Origin: Microbacterium sp. Leaf151
Lineage (GTDB): Bacteria; Actinomycetota; Actinomycetes; Actinomycetales; Microbacteriaceae
NCBI RefSeq assembly: GCF_001424225.1
Contig: NZ_LMOR01000002.1
Span: 248,001 to 312,000 of the forward strand
DNA length: 64,000 bases
Reading direction: 5' to 3'
The position numbers and the translations under genes are program-made. Position 1 is the first letter of the stretch; the number at the start of each line of letters is the position of its first letter. This document shows positions 24,526 to 32,532 of this stretch, piece by piece. The notes under the pieces were generated by a model, which made no database searches, had not been told where the DNA came from, and was given only the letters and a program-made list of their open reading frames with translations.

Positions 24526-25689
24526 TCAGACACGCAGGGCTGCCAGGTGCTCGCGCAGCGTCGGGCCGCCGCGGAATTCGCGGATCAGGTGCTGGACGAC
24601 CTCCCGCAGGTCGCCGTCGGCGGCCTCGGCCACCGCGATCTGACGCGCCGAGCTACCGCCGGTGGCGAGGATGGTCTCGAGGCTCGCGAACTCCCTCGCG
24701 CACTTCAGCTCCAGCGCGATGTCGGCGAGTTCTTCCATCGTCTCGCGCAGGTGCTCCACGACCGGGCGCTGCGTTCCCGCGCGGTCGACGATCACCCGGG
24801 CATCGAGGCCGTACCGGGCGGCGCGCCACTTGTTCTCGCGGGCGTACCAGGGCGGGATGCCGGGCAGCTCACGCCCCTCGTCGAGGAGACGTGAGAAGTG
24901 CTCGACGAGTGTCTGTGCGAGAGCGGCGACGGCCGCGAGCTCGGGCAGGGTCGACATGCCGTCGCACGCGCGGATCTCCACCGTGCCCCACTTCGGCGCC
25001 GGACGGATGTCCCAGCGCACCTCGCTGGCATCCGCCATCACCCCTGTGCGCACCATGTCGTCGAGATAGTCCTCGAACTCGCCCCAGCTGCCGAGCTGCC
25101 AGGGCAGGCCCGCGGTGGGGAGCTGCTGGAACACGAGTGCGCGGTTCGACGCGTAGCCGGTGCGTTCGCCGGCCCAGAAGGGGCTGGAGGCCGACAGCGC
25201 CTGCAGGTGGGGGAGGTACACGTTCAGGGCGTTGACGATCGGCATCACCTTCTCGACGTCGTCGACGCCGATGTGCACGTGGATGCCCCAGATCATCATG
25301 TTCCGCCCCCACCACTGGGTGCGCTCGATGAGGGTGTGGTAGCGCGTCTTGTCGGTGACCTGCTGGTCGAACCACTGCGCGAACGGGTGGCTGCCGGCGC
25401 ACAGGATCTCGACTCCGCGCGGCTCGGTCTGCTCGCGCAGGGCGCCGATGGCATCCGCGATGTCGTCGACCGCCTCGGCGACCGTGTGCCCGACGCCGCT
25501 GGTGACCTCGACCGTGTTCGTCAGCAGTTCGCCGGTGACGGTGAAGCGTTCGAGCGCGGTCTTGTCCTCGAGATGCTCGAGGATCTCAGGAGCGCGGGGG
25601 ACGAGATCGCCCGTCTCGCGATCGGCGAGCATGAGCTCCCACTCCAGACCCACGGACGAACGCGTCGATGCAGCGAACGGCAGCCTCAT
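24526..25689 (-). CDS. Carboxylate-amine ligase, glutamate-cysteine ligase GCS2 family (YbdK-like)
   Basis: A 387-residue ATP-dependent ligase of the GCS2 family, whose members form gamma-glutamyl-type amide bonds. SVGLEWELML near residue 11, GSHPFAQW near 98, IWGIHVHIGV near 133 and the PKWGTVEIRACD segment near 232 are the family signatures. Actinobacteria make mycothiol rather than glutathione, so the true substrate is unknown. A CAGACT hexamer (25697-25702) lies 7 nt upstream of the ATG. It is divergent from rpsP. Confidence 0.9.
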   Translation of the reverse strand: MRLPFAASTRSSVGLEWELMLADRETGDLVPRAPEILEHLEDKTALERFTVTGELLTNTVEVTSGVGHTVAEAVDDIADAIGALREQTEPRGVEILCAGSHPFAQWFDQQVTDKTRYHTLIERTQWWGRNMMIWGIHVHIGVDDVEKVMPIVNALNVYLPHLQALSASSPFWAGERTGYASNRALVFQQLPTAGLPWQLGSWGEFEDYLDDMVRTGVMADASEVRWDIRPAPKWGTVEIRACDGMSTLPELAAVAALAQTLVEHFSRLLDEGRELPGIPPWYARENKWRAARYGLDARVIVDRAGTQRPVVEHLRETMEELADIALELKCAREFASLETILATGGSSARQIAVAEAADGDLREVVQHLIREFRGGPTLREHLAALRV

Positions 25690-25696
25690 GCGGCCC

Positions 25697-25702
25697 AGTC
25701 TG
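25697..25702 (-). promoter_or_regulatory. Probable leaderless -10 for the carboxylate-amine ligase gene
   Basis: CAGACT on the minus strand ends 7 nt before the ATG at 25689; it is one mismatch from TAGACT. Confidence 0.42.
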
Positions 25703-25756
25703 ACACGGTGCCCTCGCAGGGAGACGCTCCGCTACTCTGCGCGACGTTCCGTGTCG

Positions 25757-25830
25757 TTTCGCTTCACCTGTCACGGTGAGGCGAAAGGATCTGGCAGAAT
25801 AGAGGGTCGGACCCACCACTCGACCCTCTA
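25757..25830 (+). promoter_or_regulatory. rpsP upstream region: two hairpins and a -10-like element
   Basis: Hairpin 1 pairs 25757-25768 with 25775-25786 (one G-T pair). Hairpin 2 pairs TAGAGGGTCG (25800-25809) with CGACCCTCTA (25821-25830), a perfect 10-bp stem. CAGAAT at 25795-25800 could be a -10, which would put hairpin 2 at the 5' end of a leader of about 115 nt before the rpsP GTG. TACTCT at 25733-25738 is an alternative promoter that would place both hairpins in the leader. Leader-mediated control is inference. Confidence 0.45.
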
Positions 25831-25922
25831 TCCAGTGGCGGTCCCCCCTTTTGAGCTTCCGCCGGGTGTGCACCCCACGCTCCAGGCGTTCGGTTCGTTC
25901 ATTTTCATCATCAGGAGTCATC

Positions 25923-26339
25923 GTGGCTGTCAAGATCCGTCTCAAGCGCCTCGGAAAGATCCGCGCGCCCTACTACCGCATCGTCGTCGCCGACTCGCGC
26001 ACCAAGCGCGATGGTCGTGTCATCGAGGAGATCGGCAAGTACCACCCGACCGAGGAGCCCTCGTTCATCGAGGTCGACTCGGAGCGGGCGCAGTACTGGC
26101 TGTCGGTGGGCGCGCAGCCCACCGAGCAGGTCGCCGCCATCCTCAAGCTCACGGGCGACTGGGGCAAGTTCAAGGGCGACGCGAACGCCGTCTCCACCGT
26201 CAAGGTGCGCGAGCCCAAGGCCGCGTTCGAGGTCGACGCCTCGAAGAAGTCGGTCGTGAAGCCCAAGGCCGAGAAGAAGGCCGCCGAGGCCCCCGCCGAG
26301 GCGCCCGCTGAGGACGCCGCCGAGACCTCGGCCGAGTAA
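25923..26339 (+). CDS. rpsP: 30S ribosomal protein S16
   Basis: S16 (138 aa) is a 16S rRNA-binding protein of the small subunit. It opens [19 protein letters not shown], which fixes the GTG start at 25923 with AGGAG upstream. The core ends at about residue 85. A long Lys/Ala/Glu/Pro-rich tail ([19 protein letters not shown]) makes it much longer than the roughly 80-residue proteobacterial form. It heads the conserved rpsP-khpA-rimM-trmD operon. Confidence 0.97.
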   Translation: MAVKIRLKRLGKIRAPYYRIVVADSRTKRDGRVIEEIGKYHPTEEPSFIEVDSERAQYWLSVGAQPTEQVAAILKLTGDWGKFKGDANAVSTVKVREPKAAFEVDASKKSVVKPKAEKKAAEAPAEAPAEDAAETSAE

Positions 26340-26344
26340 TCCTC

Positions 26345-26575
26345 GTGCTGTCTGCCGCGCTCGAACACGTCGTCAAGGGGATCGTCGATCACCCGGATGA
26401 CGTGACCATCCGTTCCAGCACCTCTCCTCGCGGAGACGTGCTGGAGGTTCGCGTGCACCCCGATGACCGGGGTCGCGTGATCGGGCGCGGCGGACGCACC
26501 GCCAAGGCGCTGCGCACGCTCATCACCGCTCTGGCCGATGGTCGTCGCGTGCGCGTCGACGTCGCCGACGACTGA
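26345..26575 (+). CDS. khpA: KH domain RNA-binding protein KhpA
   Basis: A 76-residue single type-II KH domain protein. The GxxG loop appears as VIGRGGRTAKALRTL at about 44-58. KhpA-type proteins bind RNA as homo- or heterodimers with KhpB and affect cell elongation and translation in Gram-positive bacteria. The GTG start is 5 bp after rpsP and its stop overlaps the rimM ATG (TGATG). Confidence 0.93.
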   Translation: MLSAALEHVVKGIVDHPDDVTIRSSTSPRGDVLEVRVHPDDRGRVIGRGGRTAKALRTLITALADGRRVRVDVADD

Positions 26576-27237
26576 TGGCGACCGGCGACGTGGCGGGCGC
26601 GCAGCCCGCCAACACCCAGCTCCGCGTCGGACGACTCGTCAAGGCCCACGGCCTGAAGGGCGCGTTCAAGCTCGAGTTGTACACCGACGACCCCGACGGG
26701 CGCTTCGTCGCGGGCAGCTCCTTCACCCTGCAGGTTCCCGAGTCCTCGCCGTGGCATGGCCGCGAGCTGACGGTCCGCGAGTTCCGCTGGATGAACTCCC
26801 ACCCGGTCGTCTTCTTCGAAGGCGTCGATGACCGTTCGTCGGCCGAGGCCCTCGTGAAGGCGATCCTGTGGATCGACCAAGACACCGAGGCCGCCCCGAC
26901 CGAGGAAGACGCCTGGTACGACCACCAGTTGGTCGGTCTCGACGTCGTCCGCGACGGTGCCGTCATCGGCCGGGTCGCGCGGGTCGATCACTTCCCCGCG
27001 CAAGACCTTCTGATCGTCCGCCCCTCCGGTGAAGACCGCGAGGTGCTCGTGCCCTTCGTGAGCGCCATCGTGCCCGAGGTCGACATCGCCGGTGGCCGTG
27101 TCGTCGTGACCCCGCCCGCGGGGCTCTTCGAAGATCTCCCGGCCGAGGCCGACGACGAGCCCGAGCCGGCCGACGTCGATTCGGCTGCGTCCGATCCCGC
27201 CGCGTCCGAGGCGGACTCCGACACCCGCGAGGACTGA
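26575..27237 (+). CDS. rimM: Ribosome maturation factor RimM
   Basis: RimM (220 aa) helps assemble the 30S head and binds S19. [25 protein letters not shown] is the N-terminal signature (split at residues 17-41). The PRC-barrel domain contains [12 protein letters not shown] near 109 and [13 protein letters not shown] near 158. An acidic tail of about 35 residues ([12 protein letters not shown]...) extends past the family core. It is translationally coupled to khpA and followed by trmD after 1 bp. Confidence 0.96.
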   Translation: MATGDVAGAQPANTQLRVGRLVKAHGLKGAFKLELYTDDPDGRFVAGSSFTLQVPESSPWHGRELTVREFRWMNSHPVVFFEGVDDRSSAEALVKAILWIDQDTEAAPTEEDAWYDHQLVGLDVVRDGAVIGRVARVDHFPAQDLLIVRPSGEDREVLVPFVSAIVPEVDIAGGRVVVTPPAGLFEDLPAEADDEPEPADVDSAASDPAASEADSDTRED

Positions 27238-27238
27238 C

Positions 27239-27928
27239 GTGCGCATCGACGTCGTGTCGATCTTCCCCACGATCTTCGACGCCCTCGAGGTGTCGCTCTT
27301 GGGCAAGGCTCGGCAGAGCGGTCTGCTCGACGTGCATGTGCACGACTTGCGCGCGTTCACCCACGACCGCCACCGCACCGTCGACGACACGCCCTATGGC
27401 GGTGGTGCCGGCATGGTGATGAAGCCCGAACCCTGGGGTGAGGCCCTCGATGCCGTGACGCGTGACGCGGTCGCGCGCCCGGTCATCGTCTTCCCCTCGC
27501 CCGCCGGTGAGCGCTTCACGCAGGCCACCGCCCGTGAGCTCTCGGTCGCGCCGCACCTCGTCTTCGGCTGCGGGCGGTACGAGGGCATCGACGAGCGCGT
27601 GTTCGACTACGCCGCGGAGCTCGGCGACGTGCGTCTGCTCAGCCTGGGCGACTACGTGCTCAACGGGGGAGAGGTCGCCGTCATGGCGATGGTCGAGGCG
27701 ATCGGTCGCCTCATCCCCGGCGTCGTCGGAAATCCCGAGAGCCTGGTCGAAGAATCACACGAGGACGGCCTCCTCGAGTACCCCTCGTTCACGAAGCCCG
27801 CCCTCTGGCGGGAGCGCGAGGTGCCGCCCGTGCTCTTGAGCGGGAACCACGGTGCGGTGGCTGCGTGGCGACGCGAGCAGCAGCTCGTGCGCACGCGCGA
27901 GCGTCGGCCCGACCTGCTGCCCGACTGA
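27239..27928 (+). CDS. trmD: tRNA (guanine(37)-N1)-methyltransferase
   Basis: TrmD (229 aa) methylates G37 of tRNAs to prevent frameshifting. [14 protein letters not shown] is the N-terminal start. [17 protein letters not shown] (about 50-66), [10 protein letters not shown] (about 113-122) and the knot segment [16 protein letters not shown] (about 135-150) are intact. The GTG start lies 1 bp after the rimM stop. It converges on map across a structured 200-bp gap. Confidence 0.98.
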   Translation: MRIDVVSIFPTIFDALEVSLLGKARQSGLLDVHVHDLRAFTHDRHRTVDDTPYGGGAGMVMKPEPWGEALDAVTRDAVARPVIVFPSPAGERFTQATARELSVAPHLVFGCGRYEGIDERVFDYAAELGDVRLLSLGDYVLNGGEVAVMAMVEAIGRLIPGVVGNPESLVEESHEDGLLEYPSFTKPALWREREVPPVLLSGNHGAVAAWRREQQLVRTRERRPDLLPD

Positions 27929-27992
27929 TCGCTGGGCGCGACCACAGCGCTGCGGCATCCGGGATGGCCGGCACCGTCGGGCGTACGCCGAT

Positions 27993-28055
27993 CTCGCAGA
28001 GCGGCGGTCTCCTCGCAGCTCCTGACGCGTAATCTGCGAGAAGCGTGCGCTTCTC
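27993..28055. other. Structured gap between trmD and map
   Basis: CTCGCAGA (27993-28000) and TCTGCGAG (28033-28040) are inverted copies. GAGAAGC-GTGC-GCTTCTC (28038-28055) is a perfect 7-bp hairpin that would compete with that pairing. The ACGCGTAA and TCTGCG words recall the coaD-DUF177 hairpin at 10076-10148. Confidence 0.4.
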
Positions 28056-28089
28056 CGAGCGTCCGCGGCGCAGGGCGAGCCGGACGTGA

Positions 28090-28121
28090 CGGATGCCGCG
28101 ACCTCGAGGCCGCGGCATCCG
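28090..28121. terminator. Hairpin terminator between trmD and map, built from inverted GGATGCC copies
   Basis: CGGATGCCGCG (28090-28100) and CGCGGCATCCG (28111-28121) form a perfect 11-bp stem around a 10-nt loop that contains the palindrome CCTCGAGG. It lies 12 bp beyond the map stop and 160 bp beyond trmD, so it can serve both directions. Confidence 0.65.
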
Positions 28122-28132
28122 GTCTCTCGAGG

Positions 28133-28915
28133 TCAGTCGACGCCGAGGAACGAGCGGTCGGTCAGCACGATGGGCCCCTCGGGCGTGATCGCGACGGTGT
28201 GCTCGGAGTGCGAGCCCCGCGATCCGTCGGCGCTGCGCAGCGTCCAGCCGTCGGGGTCGGTGATCAGTTCGTCGGTCGTGTGCAGGAACCATGGCTCGAG
28301 CGCAACGACCAGGCCCGCCCGCAGCGGATAGCCGCGTCCCGCTTTGCCGTCGTTGGCGACGTGCGGGTCGCCGTGCATGGTGCGCCCGACGCCGTGTCCG
28401 CCGAAGTCGGTGTTGATCGAGAGGCCCTCGGCGTGCGCGACGGCGGCGATGGCGGCGGAGATGTCGCCGATCTTGTGTCCGACGGTCGCGGCGTCGATGG
28501 CCGCGGCGAGAGCGCGCTGGGTGGTGTCGATGAGCGCGAGGTCTTCGTCGCGGGCGGTGCCGACCACGAACGAGACCGCGGAATCGGTGACCCAGCCGTC
28601 GACCGAGGCCGCGAAGTCGAGCGAGACGAGGTCGCCGTCGCGCAGCACGTAGTCGTGGGGGAGGCCGTGCAGGACCGCGTCGTTGATCGAGGTGCACAGC
28701 ACCTTGCCGAACGGGCTCGCGCCGAACGACGGGTGGTAGTCGATGTAGCAGGACTCGGCGCCGGCCTTCCGGATCATGTCGTGTGCGCGACGGTCGAGGT
28801 GCAGCAGGTTGGTGCCCACCTTGGTCTCGTCGCGGAGCGTCGCCAGCACCTCCGCGACGAAGCGCCCCGCGGGTCGCATCGCATCGATCTCGGCCGGCGT
28901 ACGCAGTTCGATCAT
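28133..28915 (-). CDS. map: Methionine aminopeptidase, type I
   Basis: Map (260 aa) removes the initiator methionine from nascent proteins. The five metal ligands can be read as Asp in SLDFAA, Asp in VTDSAVSF, His in GGHGVGRTMH, Glu in VALEPW and Glu in SHSEHT. GAGAGG precedes the ATG on the minus strand. It lies opposite the trmD operon rather than in the common secY-adk-map order, so this may be one of two map paralogues; the other would be outside the window. Confidence 0.96.
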   Translation of the reverse strand: MIELRTPAEIDAMRPAGRFVAEVLATLRDETKVGTNLLHLDRRAHDMIRKAGAESCYIDYHPSFGASPFGKVLCTSINDAVLHGLPHDYVLRDGDLVSLDFAASVDGWVTDSAVSFVVGTARDEDLALIDTTQRALAAAIDAATVGHKIGDISAAIAAVAHAEGLSINTDFGGHGVGRTMHGDPHVANDGKAGRGYPLRAGLVVALEPWFLHTTDELITDPDGWTLRSADGSRGSHSEHTVAITPEGPIVLTDRSFLGVD

Positions 28916-29018
28916 GGGTGAATCCTCTCGTGGAACCTCTATTCTCCCCGATCAAGGCCGGTTGCCGTGGTGCCGTCGCACCATTGCATTCTCAAAGGCC
29001 CCGCACATCGGCGCGCTC

Positions 29019-29024
29019 TAGCAT
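29019..29024 (+). promoter_or_regulatory. Leaderless -10 for the membrane protein gene
   Basis: TAGCAT ends 6 nt before the ATG at 29031. Confidence 0.58.
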
Positions 29025-29030
29025 CGCCTC

Positions 29031-29522
29031 ATGGTGCTGCGCCGACTGTTCCTCCGCTGGTTGTTCCCCGCCGCCTTCGTCCTGCCGCTCTGGCTCTTCG
29101 TCGGGTGGATCGTGTTCTCGGGCGGTAGCGGGTGGGCGCTGCTGTGGTTGTTCGTGGCCGTGCCGGCGGTGTTCGTCTCCCAGCTGCTGCTGTCGCTGGT
29201 GATCCGCGCTCGCGCGAGCGTCCGCGAGACACGTGCGGTGTCGTGGCGCGATCTCGCCGGACTCGGCGTCTGGCACCTCGTGATCATCGCGCTCGGCATG
29301 TTCGACTCGCGGGTGTTCTTCCCGCTGCTCGTGCTGTCGATCGTCGGAGCCCTGCTGCTCTTCTGGTCATCTCTCGCGCAGCTGTGGAACGAAGCGCGCG
29401 GCGTGGTGACGGTGCTGCACACGACCGACGGCACGGCCTACATCCCGCCGACGACGGACCGCATGCAGCCGCCCGTGGCCGGCGAGGTCATCGTCGTTCC
29501 CGAGAACCGTCGCTCCGACTGA
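29031..29522 (+). CDS. Small multi-pass membrane protein
   Basis: A 163-residue integral membrane protein of unknown function. Four hydrophobic segments lie at about 9-30 (WLFPAAFVLPLWLFVGWIVF), 35-60, 78-90 and 93-112. A soluble, proline-containing C-terminal tail (TTDGTAYIPPTTDRMQPP) follows. It has no recognisable transporter motif. It sits alone between divergent map and rplS. Confidence 0.72.
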   Translation: MVLRRLFLRWLFPAAFVLPLWLFVGWIVFSGGSGWALLWLFVAVPAVFVSQLLLSLVIRARASVRETRAVSWRDLAGLGVWHLVIIALGMFDSRVFFPLLVLSIVGALLLFWSSLAQLWNEARGVVTVLHTTDGTAYIPPTTDRMQPPVAGEVIVVPENRRSD

Positions 29523-29542
29523 CCCCTGGAGGGTCGACCGTT

Positions 29543-29571
29543 TTGGCAGGGCGGCTCCCGCGTGGCACAAT
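29543..29571 (+). promoter_or_regulatory. rplS promoter with a dyad over the start site
   Basis: TTGGCA (29543-29548) and CACAAT (29566-29571) are separated by 17 nt. GGCACAAT-GGACG-ATTGTGCC (29564-29584) is a perfect dyad that covers the -10 and the expected start near 29578. A protein binding it would block the promoter, or the RNA would begin in its right arm. Confidence 0.55.
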
Positions 29572-29610
29572 GGACGATTGTGCCCTGACCGGCTCTGCCT
29601 CAGGGGAGTC

Positions 29611-29691
29611 ATGTCGCATCCGCGGCCTCGGGCACGTCCCATCCTTTTCCCTTTTATCGTGCGATCGACCTGTGGCGGTCGCAGGAAGTGA
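29611..29691 (+). CDS. Candidate 26-residue upstream ORF in the rplS leader
   Basis: ATG at 29611 follows AGGGGAG and opens a 26-codon frame ([17 protein letters not shown]...) that ends TGA 5 nt before the rplS ATG. Its last codons overlap the rplS ribosome site AGGAAG. It could couple translation or be chance; nothing but position and ribosome site supports it. Confidence 0.3.
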   Translation: MSHPRPRARPILFPFIVRSTCGGRRK

Positions 29692-29696
29692 CGATC

Positions 29697-30044
29697 ATGC
29701 AGATCCTCGACTCCGTCGACGCGGCCTCGCTCCGCTCCGACATCCCCACCTTCGGCCCCGGTGACACCGTCAAGGTGCACGTGAACATCGTCGAAGGTAG
29801 CCGCTCGCGTATTCAGGTCTTCCAGGGCGTCGTCATCGGCCGCTCGGGCGACGGCGTGCGCGAGACCTTCTGCGTCCGCAAGGTCAGCTTCCAGGTCGGC
29901 GTCGAGCGCACCTTCCCGGTCCACAGCCCCGTGATCGACCACATCGAGGTCGTCACCCGCGGTGACGTGCGTCGCGCGAAGCTCTACTACCTCCGCAGCC
30001 TCCGCGGCAAGAAGGCCAAGATCAAGGAGAAGCGCGACCGCTGA
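29697..30044 (+). CDS. rplS: 50S ribosomal protein L19
   Basis: L19 (115 aa) lies at the 30S-50S interface. [20 protein letters not shown] (about 16-35) and [12 protein letters not shown] with the C-terminal [17 protein letters not shown] are diagnostic. I chose the ATG at 29697 (MQILDSVD) over the GTG 9 bp upstream because of spacing from AGGAAG and family N-termini. A leader of about 119 nt and a strong terminator flank it, so it is monocistronic. Confidence 0.96.
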   Translation: MQILDSVDAASLRSDIPTFGPGDTVKVHVNIVEGSRSRIQVFQGVVIGRSGDGVRETFCVRKVSFQVGVERTFPVHSPVIDHIEVVTRGDVRRAKLYYLRSLRGKKAKIKEKRDR

Positions 30045-30055
30045 GTCGGCTCTCT

Positions 30056-30097
30056 CGAACGCCCCGTGGGATTCACCCACGGGGCGTTCGGCGTTTT
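30056..30097 (+). terminator. Intrinsic terminator of rplS
   Basis: A perfect 15-bp stem (30056-30070 with 30076-30090) and a 5-nt loop are followed by GCGTTTT. It lies 12 bp after the rplS stop. Confidence 0.9.
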
Positions 30098-30188
30098 CGC
30101 GGGCGACACGGTCAACGCGCGGCATCCGGGTGTGCGACCCTGGTCTGTGCGGTTCGGTCGGCGTGCGACCAACCCGGTGAAGGAACAC

Positions 30189-30938
30189 ATGAGCGACCAG
30201 ACCGCCTCGACCCCGGATGCCACGGAAACCGCCGCTCCCGAGCGGCGTCGCCGCGGGTGGGGGGCCTTCTTCCGCGACCTGATCGTCATCATCGCCATCG
30301 CCCTGCTGGTGTCGTTCCTCGTCAAGACATTCGTGGTGCGGTCGTTCTACATCCCGTCGGCGTCGATGGAGAACACGCTGCTGATCAAGGACCGCATCCT
30401 CGTCGACGAACTGACCCCGCGGTTCGGGGAGTACTCCCGTGGAGACATCGTCGTGTTCCGCGATCCCGGCGGGTGGCTTCCCTCCCAGCCCACCGAGGAG
30501 CGGTCTCCGGTCGTCGAGGGAGCGGACTGGGTGCTCTCGCTGTTCGGCCTCTCGGCCCCCGACAGTGACGACCATCTGATCAAACGCGTGATCGGCACCG
30601 AGGGCGACCACGTGGTGTGCTGCAACGCCCTCGGGCAGACGACCGTCAACGGCGTCCCCATCGACGAGAGCTACGTGCGCCTCGCCCCGGGTGCGACGTC
30701 GCCCGAGCCGGTGCCCTACGACGTCACCGTGCCCGAGGGGTCGCTCTGGGTGCTCGGCGACAACCGCAACAGTTCGCGCGACTCGCGCTTCAACCAGGAC
30801 CAGCCGAACAAGGGCTTCGTGCCCGTCGACAACGTCGTGGGCCGGGCGTTCCTCATCACCTGGCCGTTCACACGGTTCGGCCTGATCGACTTCCACCACG
30901 ATGTGTTCGCGGGCGTTCCCGCGCCGCCCGAGCAGTGA
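30189..30938 (+). CDS. lepB: Signal peptidase I
   Basis: LepB (249 aa) cleaves signal peptides of exported proteins. After a charged N-terminal tail, one membrane segment lies at about 30-50 (LIVIIAIALLVSFLVKTFVV). The catalytic Ser59 is in YIPSASMENTLL and the general-base lysine in HLIKRVIG. GDNRNSSRDSR (box E) is near 193. AAGGA precedes the ATG. Its stop overlaps the rnhB start (GTGA). Confidence 0.96.
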   Translation: MSDQTASTPDATETAAPERRRRGWGAFFRDLIVIIAIALLVSFLVKTFVVRSFYIPSASMENTLLIKDRILVDELTPRFGEYSRGDIVVFRDPGGWLPSQPTEERSPVVEGADWVLSLFGLSAPDSDDHLIKRVIGTEGDHVVCCNALGQTTVNGVPIDESYVRLAPGATSPEPVPYDVTVPEGSLWVLGDNRNSSRDSRFNQDQPNKGFVPVDNVVGRAFLITWPFTRFGLIDFHHDVFAGVPAPPEQ

Positions 30939-31588
30939 TCGAACCGACCCTCACCTTCGAGCGTCGCGTGCTGAAGCAGCACGCGATCGTCATCGCGTGC
31001 GACGAGGTCGGTCGCGGAGCCCTCGCCGGGCCCGTGGCGGTCGGGGCGGCCGTCATCGACCCCGCCCGCTCTCGCAAACGCGTGCCGGTGGGCCTGCGCG
31101 ATTCGAAGCTCGTGCCCGAGGCGCGCCGACCCGAGGTGGCGGCGCGGGCCGCCGCTTTCGTGCAGCACAGTGCGGTGGGGTGGGCGAGTTCGGTCGAGAT
31201 CGACGAGATCGGCATCATCCGGGCGCTCGGCCTCGCCGCCGTCCGGGCCATCGCCGACCTGCGTGCGCACGGCGTGGTGCCCGAAGAGGCGCTGGTGATC
31301 CTCGACGGCAACCACGACTACATCACCCCGGCCGGCGAGTCCGGCCTGAACGTCAAGCCCGTCATCAAGGCCGACCGCGACTGCGCGAGTGCGGCCGCGG
31401 CATCCGTCATCGCCAAGGTCGCACGCGACGCGCTGATGACGGGTTTGCACGACGACCTGCCCGCCTACGGCTGGGCGCGCAACAAGGGCTACGCCAGCCT
31501 CGACCATCGCGATGCGATCACGACGCACGGCATGAGCGTGCACCACCGCCACTCGTGGGCGATCGCGGCGGCGCCGACGCTGTTCTGA
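30935..31588 (+). CDS. rnhB: Ribonuclease HII
   Basis: RNase HII (217 aa) removes ribonucleotides from DNA. The acidic catalytic pair is in CDEVGRGALAGP (about 22-33), a third Asp in VILDGNHDY (about 127) and a fourth in KADRDCASAAAASVIAK (about 148). The GTG start at 30935 overlaps lepB by 4 bp. The lepB-rnhB-DUF2469-yraN order is an actinobacterial constant. Confidence 0.96.
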   Translation: MIEPTLTFERRVLKQHAIVIACDEVGRGALAGPVAVGAAVIDPARSRKRVPVGLRDSKLVPEARRPEVAARAAAFVQHSAVGWASSVEIDEIGIIRALGLAAVRAIADLRAHGVVPEEALVILDGNHDYITPAGESGLNVKPVIKADRDCASAAAASVIAKVARDALMTGLHDDLPAYGWARNKGYASLDHRDAITTHGMSVHHRHSWAIAAAPTLF

Positions 31589-31742
31589 CTGCGTGACCGG
31601 GCGGTGCGTCGACCGGCTCTGCAGTCGGCGGCACGGGTCGTCCGACCATCGTGTGTCTTTCTGCGCGCGCTTCGGCTGGTCGGGCATCTGGCGGACGCGC
31701 CCGGGCGTGCATCGTCGTGCCGCTCGGACCACGGTGCGCGCC

Positions 31743-31748
31743 TAGGAT
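31743..31748 (+). promoter_or_regulatory. -10 element for DUF2469
   Basis: TAGGAT ends 9 nt before the ATG at 31758, giving at most a very short leader. The rest of the 169-bp gap after rnhB shows no clear element. Confidence 0.45.
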
Positions 31749-31757
31749 GGGAAGACC

Positions 31758-32078
31758 ATGGATGACGACGTCTTCGAGGATTACGACCGCGAACTCGAGC
31801 TGGCCCTGTACCGCGAGTACCGCGATGTCGTGCGCCAGTTCACCTACGTGATCGAGACCGAGCGTCGGTTCTATCTCGCGAACGACGTCAACGTCGTGCG
31901 CCGCGACACCGAGCACGATTTCTACTTCGAGATCTCAATGACCGACGTGTGGGTCTGGGACATCTACCGCGCCGACCGTTTCGTGAAGTCGGTGCGAGTG
32001 CTCACGTTCAAGGACGTGAACGTCGAAGAGCTCTCGCGACACGATTTCCAGCTGCCCGACGAGCTGTCGCTCGACTGA
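31758..32078 (+). CDS. DUF2469 domain protein
   Basis: A 106-residue acidic protein found across actinobacteria between rnhB and yraN (homologue of Rv2901c as I remember it). The central block YVIETERRFYLANDVNV and aromatic-rich DVWVWDIYRADRFVKSVRV are conserved. There is no signal peptide, membrane segment or catalytic motif. Function is unknown; its constant neighbourhood suggests a link to translation or nucleic acids. Confidence 0.9.
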   Translation: MDDDVFEDYDRELELALYREYRDVVRQFTYVIETERRFYLANDVNVVRRDTEHDFYFEISMTDVWVWDIYRADRFVKSVRVLTFKDVNVEELSRHDFQLPDELSLD

Positions 32079-32169
32079 GGTTCCTCCCCAGGGCGCATCT
32101 CGCTCAGCTCTCCACGGATGAGCTGAATCGGCCCGCGAGCCGGGGGACCCGGATGCCACGCTCTCGGGC

Positions 32170-32532
32170 ATGGCAGCGAAAGACGACCTCGGCCGAGCCG
32201 GGGAAGACCGCGCCGTCTCCTACCTGACAGGTGACGGCTACCGCATCATCGCGCGCAATTGGCGGTGCACCCAGGGCGAGATCGACATCGTCGCGGAACG
32301 CGACGGGACGCTCGTCGTGGTGGAGGTGAAGACCAGGCGCAGCGAAGACTTCGGGCATCCGTTCGAGGCGATCGATAAGCGCAAGGCGACGCGCCTCTGG
32401 CGACTGGCGATGGCGTGGCTCGCGGCGCATCCGGATCTCGCGCGGGGGCGGCGGCTCCGCGTCGATGCGATCGGGCTGACCGGTGGCGACCCGGCCACGG
32501 CCCGCCTGGAGCACCTCGAGGACGCCCTGTGA
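32170..32532 (+). CDS. YraN/UPF0102 family endonuclease-like protein
   Basis: A 120-residue protein of the YraN family with a restriction-endonuclease-like fold. GRAGEDRAVSYL is near residue 8, the GEIDIVAE and VVVEVKTRR motifs near 36-55 give the D-ExK type site, and the family's role in recombination or repair is unproven. Its stop overlaps the yifB start (GTGA), heading yraN-yifB-dprA. Confidence 0.9.
   Translation: MAAKDDLGRAGEDRAVSYLTGDGYRIIARNWRCTQGEIDIVAERDGTLVVVEVKTRRSEDFGHPFEAIDKRKATRLWRLAMAWLAAHPDLARGRRLRVDAIGLTGGDPATARLEHLEDAL

Noticed and set aside
30066..30188. Longer lepB start at 30066
   Set aside because: It begins inside the rplS terminator stem; AAGGA is placed for the ATG at 30189.
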